Positions 1 to 7,597 of a DNA stretch of 15,678 nucleotides are shown in pieces. A program made the translations under genes and the position numbers. The stretch spans positions 1 to 15,678 of the forward strand of contig JAWQFW010000116.1 in assembly GCA_035968095.1 (NCBI GenBank), written 5' to 3'. The notes under the pieces are model-generated. The model saw only the letters and a program-made list of their open reading frames with translations, was not told the DNA's origin and ran no database searches. Origin of the DNA: IIICB1 sp035968095. GTDB taxonomy: Bacteria; Cyanobacteriota; Cyanobacteriia; Cyanobacteriales; SIO1D9. The number at the start of each line of letters is the position of its first letter. The first letter of the stretch is position 1.

Positions 1-1
1 G

Positions 2-241
2 GCTATAACTGTGGGAAAATGGGGAAATAGTCTTGCGATTCGGATTCCTGAAAATATTGCTCAAGAAATTAACTTAGGAGATGGTTCAGAAGTTAATCTT
101 AGTATAGTAGAAGGAAATTTAGTGATCGAGCCGAAAAAGCGGAAACGGTATTCGCTAGATGAACTTGTAGAAGGAATTACACCCGAAAACCTTCATGCTG
201 AAGTAGATAGTGGAGTTGCTGTGGGGAACGAAGTTTGGTAA
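2..241 (+). CDS. mazE: MazE/AbrB-type antitoxin (5' end cut by window edge)
   Basis: This is the antitoxin half of a type II toxin-antitoxin pair. Family knowledge: the N-terminal swapped-hairpin (SpoVT/AbrB) fold binds operator DNA, and the acidic C-terminal tail wraps around MazF and blocks its RNase site. Seen: the sequence GKWGNSLAIRIP, the conserved MazE DNA-binding strand pair, followed by an acidic tail (EELVEG-like, then PENLHAEVD). The frame is open to the window edge and reads A-I-T-V before GKWGNS, so the true start probably lies a few codons upstream; the GTG at 11 is an alternative. The stop codon (239-241) overlaps the start of the toxin gene, so the two are translationally coupled. 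Such operons are normally autorepressed by the MazE-MazF complex; the operator would be outside the window. Confidence 0.9.
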   Translation, partial: AITVGKWGNSLAIRIPENIAQEINLGDGSEVNLSIVEGNLVIEPKKRKRYSLDELVEGITPENLHAEVDSGVAVGNEVW

Positions 242-582
242 CACAAAATGATTCTTATGTACCCCGTCGAGGAGACATAGTTTATTTAGATTTCGATCCT
301 ACGAAAGGACATGAACAAAGAGGAAATAGACCTGCTTTTGTAATTTCTCCTGATGATTATAACTGCAAAACTTCCCTAGCTTTATTCATGCCGATTACAA
401 AGAAAAAAAAAGGATATCCCTTTGAAGTTTCTCTACCTTCAAGCTTAAAAACCTACGGAGTTATTCTTACAGATCAAATAAAAAGTTTAGATTGGCAAGC
501 CCGTCGGGTTGAGTTTGTTGAGCGTGCAACCGAGGATCTTATTGAGGAAGTACAGGCAAAGATTGAGCCATTACTATTCTAA
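235..582 (+). CDS. mazF: MazF-type endoribonuclease toxin
   Basis: Sequence-specific, ribosome-independent mRNA interferase that arrests growth when MazE is degraded. Seen: the family block PRRGDIVYLDFDPTKGHEQ, RGNRPAFVISP, and KGYPFEVSLP, all closely similar to E. coli MazF. Residues equivalent to E. coli E24, R29 and T52 are present as E27, R32 and T55, so the toxin looks catalytically intact. Length (115 aa) is normal. Start: TTG at 235 is the only start codon between the upstream in-frame stop (208) and the conserved domain; GGGGA at 223-227 gives a 7-nt spacer. The start overlaps the antitoxin stop by 7 nt, the usual coupling that keeps toxin yield tied to antitoxin translation. It converges on the DUF4336 gene with a 44-bp gap. 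Confidence 0.94.
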   Translation: MVTQNDSYVPRRGDIVYLDFDPTKGHEQRGNRPAFVISPDDYNCKTSLALFMPITKKKKGYPFEVSLPSSLKTYGVILTDQIKSLDWQARRVEFVERATEDLIEEVQAKIEPLLF

Positions 583-626
583 AATTTGACCCGATCTCTA
601 ATTAATTTAACCTTATTTTTTTAGGT

Positions 627-1853
627 CTAAACTTTCTCTTTGGGCGGCGGAACAATGCCATACTTGTTCAGATTTTTATCAATATCTTGCAGTAATTGAA
701 AGTCTGCTTCTGGTAACGGATAAGTGTTAATATTAAATGAACCTACATTGAAAGTAGGATGTTTTTCGAGGAAAGAAAAAGCTTCTCGAAATTGCTGCGA
801 TCCGGCTTCAATTGGTGAATGAAGGTGACAAGAAATAATGCGTTGAAAGTTCCAATTTGCGACTCGATTAGCCCAAGCAAGAGTTTCTTGGGGTGCGCGA
901 TTGAGAATCAGAGTTTGGAGAATTGGTGCGACAAATAAACGCCCCTCACCGCGCAAAGCTGCAAACGATCGCTGCCAATTTGGTTTCCAGCGAAAAGGAA
1001 ACAAGCCGTAATAAGCCTTTTTCGAGCGATCTGGGGCTTGAGAAGCTTCTTTGAATACCTGAGTCCAAGGAAGAGTTTCGAGGACGCTAGGCTGGAAATA
1101 CATGGCAAATAAGGCGATTCTGTGCCATCCCTTGCGGCGGTTAGCTTGATTATCGACAACGAGATCTGCTGCTCGATCTTTAGCATGAAATAAGAGAGGA
1201 TAGGGATCTAATTGCGCGATCGCCGGAGGATCTTCAGGTATCGACAACACCGAATCTGTGACTAACAGAGTACGCGAGATCCGATGGAAAAAAGCAACTT
1301 CAGCAAAACTACCAGGTCCGAGCGCGATCTTTCCCAAAATCGCATAATCAAACTCATCCGCAAAAGGAGTTTCACTACTATCTTCCGGAAGTATCTGCGT
1401 CCTTTTCGGTGGAAAACCCAACCAACTTAGCGGTAAATTAACCGGAAAACTCCATTGATTTGGTGCAACAAATACCTCTGCATTCGGAAACTTTCTCGCA
1501 AACGGACCGACAAAAACCTTATGTTCCAAACCAGAAATTGTCGGCAAAATAATATACTGAACACAGCCATGTTCCGCTTCCAATTCCTTGACTAAACGGA
1601 TACATTCAGGAGTTGGTGCAACCGGGGCATAAATTAACAATCCTCCTTGCTTCATTTTCACAACAGTCATGCGAATTGGCACAACCACATAAAAAATTCC
1701 CTGAATTTGCTCAAAAGTCCAAATTGTATTTTTAACAACTTCTCGGCGAATTGTGCGTCGTTTACTATAAGGGTAAATAGGAAGAGTGAACCAATAACGC
1801 CAGGATAGATCTCGACTATTGTTTAACGGTACATCCCTTGTTGGTGCATTCAT
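627..1853 (-). CDS. DUF4336 domain protein (metallo-beta-lactamase-like fold)
   Basis: A 408-aa soluble protein that I recognise as the DUF4336 family, common in cyanobacteria and plant plastids. The family is related to the metallo-beta-lactamase fold; its reaction is not known to me. Seen: around residues 70-130, a segment reading GGLLIYAPVAPT, then YIILPTISGLEHKVFVGPFARKFPNAEVFVAP, which is the family pattern (a hydrophobic strand, a histidine where the HxHxDH motif would sit, then FPxAxxxAP). The classical HxHxDH motif is absent. Aromatic-rich motifs (YYGLFPFRW, NWQRSFAAL) follow in the C-terminal half. There is no signal peptide; residues 55-62 (YVVVPIRM) are hydrophobic but too short for a membrane span. 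Start: ATG at 1853 is preceded on its strand by AAGGGGATGAGGAA, a strong ribosome site. It is transcribed away from the Uma2 gene across a 118-bp shared promoter region. Confidence 0.8.
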   Translation of the reverse strand: MNAPTRDVPLNNSRDLSWRYWFTLPIYPYSKRRTIRREVVKNTIWTFEQIQGIFYVVVPIRMTVVKMKQGGLLIYAPVAPTPECIRLVKELEAEHGCVQYIILPTISGLEHKVFVGPFARKFPNAEVFVAPNQWSFPVNLPLSWLGFPPKRTQILPEDSSETPFADEFDYAILGKIALGPGSFAEVAFFHRISRTLLVTDSVLSIPEDPPAIAQLDPYPLLFHAKDRAADLVVDNQANRRKGWHRIALFAMYFQPSVLETLPWTQVFKEASQAPDRSKKAYYGLFPFRWKPNWQRSFAALRGEGRLFVAPILQTLILNRAPQETLAWANRVANWNFQRIISCHLHSPIEAGSQQFREAFSFLEKHPTFNVGSFNINTYPLPEADFQLLQDIDKNLNKYGIVPPPKEKV

Positions 1854-1971
1854 TTCCTCATCCCCTTACGAATCTCTGCTGTGAAGTTGAAGTTTAGCAA
1901 AATATCGAGCTAATAACTAACATTATCTCTGGTGCGGTAAGATCCAAGATAAACTCATAGGAGCGAGATTC

Positions 1972-2526
1972 GTGACTCTGACTACTGCAAAATGGACAGT
2001 TGCAGATTACCATCGGATGATAGCAGCCGGAATTTTGCAACAGCGACAGGTGGAATTACTCAATGGAGAAATTGTCGAAATGGCACCAGAGGGAGAATTT
2101 CATGCCTATTCTAGTGATGAAGCGGGAGAATATCTCATTTATCTTTTAGGCGATCGCGCGAAAGTTCGTCAAGCCAAACCGATTACATTATTACAGAATA
2201 ACTCAGAACCGGAACCAGATTTAGCGATCGTTCAACGTCTCGGACAAAATTACCGACAACATCATCCTTACCCAGAAAATATCTTTTGGTTGATTGAGTA
2301 TGCTAACTCTAGCCTGAGTAAAGATTTAGAAGTTAAAACACGAGTTTATGCCGCAGCCGAAATTCAAGAATACTGGGTAATTAATTTACGAACTCTGGAA
2401 TTAATTGTTTTTCGAGAACCCACTTTTGAAGGCTATCAATCCAGAAAAATCTTCAGTGAAGGCGAGATTAATCCTTTATCTTTCCCCGATCTTAGCATCA
2501 GAATTGAGCGATTATTCGGAAGTTAG
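1972..2526 (+). CDS. Uma2 family (DUF820) PD-(D/E)XK nuclease-like protein
   Basis: 184-aa member of the Uma2/DUF820 family, expanded to dozens of copies in many cyanobacteria. Family knowledge: a restriction-endonuclease (PD-(D/E)XK) fold; the cellular role is unsettled and a link to mobile elements or defence has been proposed. Seen: the family order is complete, with VELLNGEIVEMAP (residues 28-39), SEPEPDLAIV (78-87, D83 as the first acidic ligand), LIEYANSSLSKDLEVKTRVYAAAEIQEYWVINL (107-139, E109 and K122 as the remaining catalytic candidates; the usual form is EVSDSTLxxD). Start: GTG at 1972 with AGGAG at 1959-1963 and an 8-nt spacer. It stands alone, divergent from the DUF4336 gene, 135 bp before the ATPase gene. 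Length is normal for the family. Confidence 0.9.
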   Translation: MTLTTAKWTVADYHRMIAAGILQQRQVELLNGEIVEMAPEGEFHAYSSDEAGEYLIYLLGDRAKVRQAKPITLLQNNSEPEPDLAIVQRLGQNYRQHHPYPENIFWLIEYANSSLSKDLEVKTRVYAAAEIQEYWVINLRTLELIVFREPTFEGYQSRKIFSEGEINPLSFPDLSIRIERLFGS

Positions 2527-2661
2527 GTAGTAGGAAAATATATCGGTCAATTGTTAGTTGTAAGTCAATTTACTCAAATGTAATTTTCGCACGATTGTTG
2601 AGTTTAACTGTAGTGGCAACTGTTAAAAAAAATATTATCCTAACCTAGAGAAATAAAAATT

Positions 2662-3813
2662 ATGCTGAAAAGAATTTATGTAAATAATTTTAGATGTCTG
2701 GTCAATTTTGAATTGACAGTAGATAGCTTAAATATTTTTTTAGGCTCAAATGGTTCGGGCAAAACTACGGTTTTCGACATTTTAAGAAAACTACAGCAAT
2801 TCATTGTAGGCGATCGAGCTTTACAGCAAGATTATAGAGTATCTGATTTGTTTTCTAATAAAGATTTAACTAGATGGCAAACATCCGCTATTCAAAAGTT
2901 TGAATTAGATATTCAGGGAAATGGTGGCATTTATAAATATACCCTAGAGATACAATATCAAGGAGAATACACACCACCTAGAATGCGTCGAGAAAGCTTA
3001 ACTTTTGACGGACAACCTCTGTTTGAGTTTTGGATTGATGCGGGGGATAAAGGTATGCCTGTAGGTCAAGCGAGGCTGTATAATGACGATCCTACTCGTG
3101 AAGGTGCTTTCTTACCATTCTTTGATTGGTCACGTTCTGGCATTGGTTTTATTTACGAGAGACCTGAAAATCAAAAGCTAACTTGGTTCAAAAAACGAAT
3201 TGCTAACTTTTTTATTGTACAAATCAATCCTTTTGTCATGGAATCAGAAAGTCGTCAGGAGGCAAGTTTACCTAACTGGGATATGTCAAACTATGCGGCT
3301 TGGTATAGCTATTTATCTCAAGTATCTCAAGGAAAAATACTTAAACTAACACTAGAATTGCAAAAAATTATCCAGGGATTTGATTCATTCCAAAACCCTA
3401 AATCTGGTGATGTTAGGATGTTGTCAGCGTTGTTTAGCCGTCCGAGTAAGGTTGTTTATAGATTTAATGAATTATCGCACGGTCAAAAAGTTTTAATCGC
3501 GTTATACACCTTGATATATTGTTCTCCTGATGAGGATTTTACTTTATGTATTGATGAACCAGAAAACTTTTTGGCTTTACCGGAAATCAAGCCCTGGTGG
3601 AGTAAGGTAATGGACTATTGTCTTGAAAATCAAGCACAAGCAATCTTAATTTCTCATCACCCATTGTTAATTAATTACTTAGCAAGTAATTCAGGTTATT
3701 GGTTTGAACGAAAAGATAATGAAGCTGTCCGGGTGCAGCGAATTACTGATACGGTCGAAGAAGGTTTATCAGTTAGTAAGCTTATAGAACTTGGATGGAT
3801 TTATGACGATTAG
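2662..3813 (+). CDS. AAA family ATPase (ABC/SMC-like, AAA_21 type), putative defence ATPase
   Basis: 383-aa ATPase of the RecF/OLD/SMC type, probably the DNA- or invader-sensing motor of a two-gene module with the next gene. Seen: an N-terminal MLKRIYVNNFRCLVNFEL (typical RecF-like start), Walker A GSNGSGKT (residues 28-35), an ABC signature LSHGQK (271-276), Walker B LCIDEPEN (295-302, with D298 and E299), and an H-loop ILISHHP (H332/H333). All elements for ATP hydrolysis are therefore present. The middle (about 40-260) has no motif I recognise and would hold the specific arms. No TOPRIM domain follows the ATPase, unlike OLD and GajA; instead a TOPRIM-like protein is encoded next door, overlapping by 11 nt. 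The gene is clearly more AT-rich than its neighbours and carries no GCGATCGC octamer, which suggests acquisition. Function in defence is inferred from architecture. Confidence 0.85.
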   Translation: MLKRIYVNNFRCLVNFELTVDSLNIFLGSNGSGKTTVFDILRKLQQFIVGDRALQQDYRVSDLFSNKDLTRWQTSAIQKFELDIQGNGGIYKYTLEIQYQGEYTPPRMRRESLTFDGQPLFEFWIDAGDKGMPVGQARLYNDDPTREGAFLPFFDWSRSGIGFIYERPENQKLTWFKKRIANFFIVQINPFVMESESRQEASLPNWDMSNYAAWYSYLSQVSQGKILKLTLELQKIIQGFDSFQNPKSGDVRMLSALFSRPSKVVYRFNELSHGQKVLIALYTLIYCSPDEDFTLCIDEPENFLALPEIKPWWSKVMDYCLENQAQAILISHHPLLINYLASNSGYWFERKDNEAVRVQRITDTVEEGLSVSKLIELGWIYDD

Positions 3814-4396
3814 AGACGAGTTACCAGAAGTAACTATTCTTTGTGAAGATATAGACCACGAACGATTTATTAGGGAATATTTGATTTGTCGGGGTTGGGA
3901 CGATCGCAAAATTAGAGACTTTGGCAATCCTAAAGGGAAAATAGTTAAGAATAATAATGCTTTAATAGTTAAATATTATCCAGAATTGATTAAAAGTTAT
4001 CGAAGTCATAATTATCGAAATATTGCTGTAGTGGTAATGATTGATGCTGATGAAGATAGTCTATATGATAAAATGCGTTCTTTACATATAGCATTAGACG
4101 AAACAGCAGGTAATTTAAACCAAGATACGCGATTTCCTAACGAGAAGATTGCTATTTTTGTGCCAGCCCGAAATATTGAAACTTGGTTTTATTATATTAA
4201 TAGCGATCGCTCAAATCAGGAATGCAATGAAACTACTGATTATAAAGATAAAGCAATGAGTTTAAAACAGAGGATTGAGTTAGCTAAAAAATCGGCAAGA
4301 ATATTGGCTAACGAAATATGTCCTGATGGAGTCGATCAAATTGATTTGCCTTCTCTACGTTATGCGTGTAGGGAGTTAGAAAGGTTATTTAAGTAG
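3803..4396 (+). CDS. TOPRIM-like (DUF4276/RloB-like) putative nuclease partner of the ATPase
   Basis: About 197 aa, not matched to a named family with certainty. Seen (numbered from ATG 3803): VTILCEDIDHERFIREYL (10-27), a strand with a conserved-looking glutamate E15 followed by a helix; VVVMIDADED (76-85), a strand ending in D81-x-D83; and VPARNIETWF (120-129). This E ... DxD layout on alternating strands and helices is that of TOPRIM nuclease domains, and the R-x-x-E-x-W motif resembles DUF4276/RloB proteins. Inference: metal-dependent nuclease effector controlled by the preceding ATPase. Start: ATG at 3803 overlaps the ATPase gene by 11 nt and has GGATGG at 3793-3798 ahead of it; TTG at 3791 would add four residues and lacks a ribosome site. 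AT-rich, but one GCGATCGC lies at 4203, so it is not a very recent arrival. The C-terminal 60 residues are basic and helical. Confidence 0.75.
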   Translation: MTIRDELPEVTILCEDIDHERFIREYLICRGWDDRKIRDFGNPKGKIVKNNNALIVKYYPELIKSYRSHNYRNIAVVVMIDADEDSLYDKMRSLHIALDETAGNLNQDTRFPNEKIAIFVPARNIETWFYYINSDRSNQECNETTDYKDKAMSLKQRIELAKKSARILANEICPDGVDQIDLPSLRYACRELERLFK

Positions 4397-4539
4397 GTGG
4401 GGGTAAATTTAAAAACAAGAAGAATCACCTTTCTTGAGAAATTTCTAGTCACAAATCAATATTCAACCAATCGATCGCCCTTGCCTCACTTGTAGCGCTA
4501 AACTTTTTACAGTAGAGCTATTCTGGTGGGAATGAAGTC

Positions 4540-6456
4540 ATGGTAAGATTAAAGCCTTGGCAGTGGGTGGTTTTGGGACTACCGATCGCAGCGATCGCGC
4601 TTTTTTTGTTAATCTCGGCTGGGATGCAAATCCATCAGTGGGGTATTAATTGGATTTGGGCGATTTTTATTGTTGTTTTTGCGGGCTGGCGTTGGTTGTT
4701 GGTGAAATGGACTCGTCCGGCGATCGCTGAGGTAGAATCAGTAATGGCGCAAGTTAATGCAGATTTAGAAGCTGCTGAAACTGCATCTTTGGCTGGTGAT
4801 GAAGCGACGCAACAAGCTGAATTGGCTTTACAGAAAGTGATTCAAGCGACAACAGACGATGCGCCAATTTGGGAAGATTGGCAAACATTTTGGCAACGAT
4901 GTCAAGATTTAGTTGTGGCGATCGCGCACATTTACCATCCGGAGGTAAAATATCCTTTACTCTCGATTTATATTCCTCAAGCTTACACTCTCATCCGAGG
5001 CACTGTAGACGATTTAGATCGCTGGATGCAGCAAATTTCTCCGGTTTTGAATCAAGTTACTGTCGGGCAAGCTTATCAGGCGTACGAAGTTTATCGTAAA
5101 CTAGAACCATCAGCGCGTAAACTCTGGAAAGTTTGGAATTGGGCGCAATGGCTAGTTAATCCGGTAGTTGCAGTGACAAAAGTAGCTAGTCAACCTGCGA
5201 ATAATCAAGCGACACAACAACTTTTGGCGAATTTGAGTCAAATGTTACGAGAAGCGGCTTTAAGAAATTTGTCTCGTCAGGCGATCGCGCTTTATAGTGG
5301 CACTACTCCCAATTTGACTGAAAATTCTCCTCCTACTAATTCTACCCCAACTTTACCAAAAGCGAAAACTAAAACCCTGCAAGAAATTATCGCCCAAGCT
5401 GAACCAATCGAACAAGTAAAACAAAAGCCTGTTAGTATTTTACTCGCCGGACGAACTGGTTCGGGTAAAAGTAGTTTAATTAATACTTTATTTCAAGCAG
5501 ATCGCGCCGAAGTTGACGTTTTACCCAGCACAGATCGCATCCAAAACTATCACTGGGAAACTCCCACAGGCGAAACTTTAACTCTTTGGGATACTCCCGG
5601 TTACGAACAAGTAAATCATGGCGAATTACGCGATTTAGTCTTAGATTATCTTACCAATGCTGACTTACTTTTATTACTAACACCAGCCCTCGATCCTGCT
5701 TTACAAATGGATGTAGATTTTCTTCAAGATTTGCAAGAGGAAGTCGCCGATTTACCAATAATTACGATTGTTACTCAAGTAGATCGTTTGCGTCCCATTC
5801 GCGAATGGGAACCGCCTTATAATTGGCAAACAGGGACTCTTCCGAAGGAAAAATCAATTCGCGAAGCAACTGAATATCGAGCCGAACGTTTGCAAGAATT
5901 TTCTAATTTAATTATACCAGTTGTTACTTTTGATAGCAAAATAAATCGCAATTCTTGGAATATAAATTCACTTTCTTTAGCCTTAATTAATCATCTCGAT
6001 CCCGCAAAACAACTTCGCCTCGCCCGTTTTTTACGCAACCAAGAATCTCGGACTGTTGCTGCCGCAAAAATTATCGACCGCTACACTTTTCAAATGTCAA
6101 CTACCCAAGGTTTAACTGCTTTATTAAAAAGTCCGATTCTACGATTTCTTTCAACGATTTCCACTGGTTCGCCTGCTTTAGCTTATGCGTTAGCAGAACA
6201 AATTCCTGTGGAACAATTACCTGTAGTTATTGGTAAACTACAAATGGCTTACGACCTTTTCCAACTTTTAAGTCCAGATAATAGTAATATCCGTAATTTC
6301 GACTTACTTTCTTTGTGGTCGCTGCTGTTAGAAAATTCGGCTTCGCCAGAGAAAAATGCTTGGGCTTTTGGTCATGCTTTGGTAGAATTTTGGACGCAAG
6401 ATTTATCGATTGAGAAGTTAGAAAGTCGTTTTCAATACTATCTTGAACAAGCTTGA
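4540..6456 (+). CDS. Membrane-anchored Era-like GTPase
   Basis: 638-aa GTPase of the TRAFAC/Era-like class, of the type often annotated in cyanobacteria as GTP-binding protein with a DUF697-like C-terminus. Seen: two N-terminal membrane helices (about residues 9-28 and 33-53), placing it in the plasma or thylakoid membrane; a long helical linker (about 60-290); then the G domain with G1 AGRTGSGKS (303-311), G3 WDTPGYE (350-356) and G4 TQVD (412-415). The region after 500 is helical, with hydrophobic stretches such as SPALAYALAEQIPVEQLPVV that resemble the DUF697 end. The G domain looks intact. Substrate and role are unknown; related proteins are proposed to work in membrane or ribosome processes. 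Start ATG 4540 with GGGA upstream. Codon use and four GCGATCGC octamers fit a resident gene. It is separated from the TOPRIM-like gene by 143 bp and is probably a separate unit. Confidence 0.85.
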   Translation: MVRLKPWQWVVLGLPIAAIALFLLISAGMQIHQWGINWIWAIFIVVFAGWRWLLVKWTRPAIAEVESVMAQVNADLEAAETASLAGDEATQQAELALQKVIQATTDDAPIWEDWQTFWQRCQDLVVAIAHIYHPEVKYPLLSIYIPQAYTLIRGTVDDLDRWMQQISPVLNQVTVGQAYQAYEVYRKLEPSARKLWKVWNWAQWLVNPVVAVTKVASQPANNQATQQLLANLSQMLREAALRNLSRQAIALYSGTTPNLTENSPPTNSTPTLPKAKTKTLQEIIAQAEPIEQVKQKPVSILLAGRTGSGKSSLINTLFQADRAEVDVLPSTDRIQNYHWETPTGETLTLWDTPGYEQVNHGELRDLVLDYLTNADLLLLLTPALDPALQMDVDFLQDLQEEVADLPIITIVTQVDRLRPIREWEPPYNWQTGTLPKEKSIREATEYRAERLQEFSNLIIPVVTFDSKINRNSWNINSLSLALINHLDPAKQLRLARFLRNQESRTVAAAKIIDRYTFQMSTTQGLTALLKSPILRFLSTISTGSPALAYALAEQIPVEQLPVVIGKLQMAYDLFQLLSPDNSNIRNFDLLSLWSLLLENSASPEKNAWAFGHALVEFWTQDLSIEKLESRFQYYLEQA

Positions 6457-6462
6457 TATTGA

Positions 6463-7488
6463 CTATTTTCGCTCAACTAAGGCGAGAAAAGTATCATTAT
6501 TTGCTAATAATTTTTCAAGCTGTTGATTGGCTTCATTTTTGTCGAGTAAAGAAGACTGGATAAACAAATTAATGATTGCACCCATGAGAGTGCGAATTTT
6601 CGCGGCTGCATCGGGTGACATTTCTGTTTCCAAAAAGGGACGAGCCGAGGTAGAATCGAATGGATCGGCGATCGCAAAATGATTTGCTTGCTCAAATAAC
6701 ACTAAATAGCTATAATTGTTTTGACGCGCGATTGGGCTTTGCCCAGCGCCGCGAACGGCGATCGCTTCACGGAATGTCCGCACTACTGATTTAGTCGCAT
6801 TCTTTTCCTTCATCCCATATTGGTGACAACTTTCGGCAATTACTCCATCATTCGTCCCACCCAACATTAAAATTGGCACGTCACCAGACAAGGGTAAAAT
6901 CGTTTCTGGTTCGTATCCTAACATCACTGGTGCTGCCGTATGCGCGGCGTAAGCAAAAGCCCCGATAACTGAAGGAAAAAACTCTGATACAGCGTTTTCT
7001 ATTGCGACTCTTCCCCCAGCCGAATGTCCCCCAAGGATAATTTTATTTAAGTCTAACTTACCAGCAAGGACACCTTCTTTTTGTAAATTTTCTAATTCCT
7101 TAAGGATAGCAGGTAAAGCCGTAGCTGTGGGTACTGTACCATAAATATTGGGTTTCCAATTCTCAAAATTAACTCCCGGAGTTAATGCGGTTACTCCCGG
7201 TATATTTTGGGTAATTAAATTAAAAGTAACGACAACTAATCCTTGTTTCGCTAACTCAATGGCTAACCATAAATACATATCCGCCGCGCAATTAATTCCA
7301 CTGAAGAAAATTACTACCGGAAAAGGTGCTAAGTTATCGTTAGCAGGAATAACACCTAAATTTTTTGCAGTTTCGCTATCAGACATTTGCGCTGGATAAA
7401 CTACCCGCAAATGAATTGTATCGTAAGGTGAGGGATAATTAGTAACTTTGGTAGCAGAGAAAAGACTGCGAACAATAGCTGAATTCAT
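6463..7488 (-). CDS. Alpha/beta hydrolase (chlorophyllase/dienelactone-hydrolase-like)
   Basis: 341-aa serine hydrolase. Seen (numbered from ATG 7488): oxyanion strand PFPVVIFFSGINC (55-67), nucleophile elbow GGHSAGG (153-159, S156), an acid on the strand MLGGTNDGV (D214), and the catalytic histidine in EQANHFAIADPF (H270). The triad is complete. The layout without a lid domain and the HFAIADPF ending resemble chlorophyllase and platelet-activating-factor-hydrolase/dienelactone-hydrolase relatives; the true substrate (ester, lactone or chlorophyll) cannot be told. No signal peptide. Start: ATG at 7488 is preferred; an upstream in-frame TTG at 7506 would add six residues (GKRLS) with no better ribosome site. 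It faces the GTPase gene tail to tail with a 6-bp gap, and the aldo/keto reductase lies 109 bp upstream on the same strand. Confidence 0.85.
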   Translation of the reverse strand: MNSAIVRSLFSATKVTNYPSPYDTIHLRVVYPAQMSDSETAKNLGVIPANDNLAPFPVVIFFSGINCAADMYLWLAIELAKQGLVVVTFNLITQNIPGVTALTPGVNFENWKPNIYGTVPTATALPAILKELENLQKEGVLAGKLDLNKIILGGHSAGGRVAIENAVSEFFPSVIGAFAYAAHTAAPVMLGYEPETILPLSGDVPILMLGGTNDGVIAESCHQYGMKEKNATKSVVRTFREAIAVRGAGQSPIARQNNYSYLVLFEQANHFAIADPFDSTSARPFLETEMSPDAAAKIRTLMGAIINLFIQSSLLDKNEANQQLEKLLANNDTFLALVERK

Positions 7489-7597
7489 ACTTAATCTTTT
7501 GCCCAATCGCGAAACATCCTCATTCCGACTTCGTTCTCATCTTACCTGATTTTTGCTGAATATTACTCAGCGCCAACCCTAATTAATTCAACTAAAT

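Noticed and set aside
4397..4539. Terminator after the TOPRIM-like gene
   Set aside because: CAAGAA (4416-4421) can pair with TTCTTG (4431-4436), but the stem is AT-rich, has a 9-nt loop and no T-run follows.
7148..7399. 83-aa plus-strand frame inside the alpha/beta hydrolase gene
   Set aside because: It is antisense to a gene with a complete catalytic triad and carries no recognisable motif.
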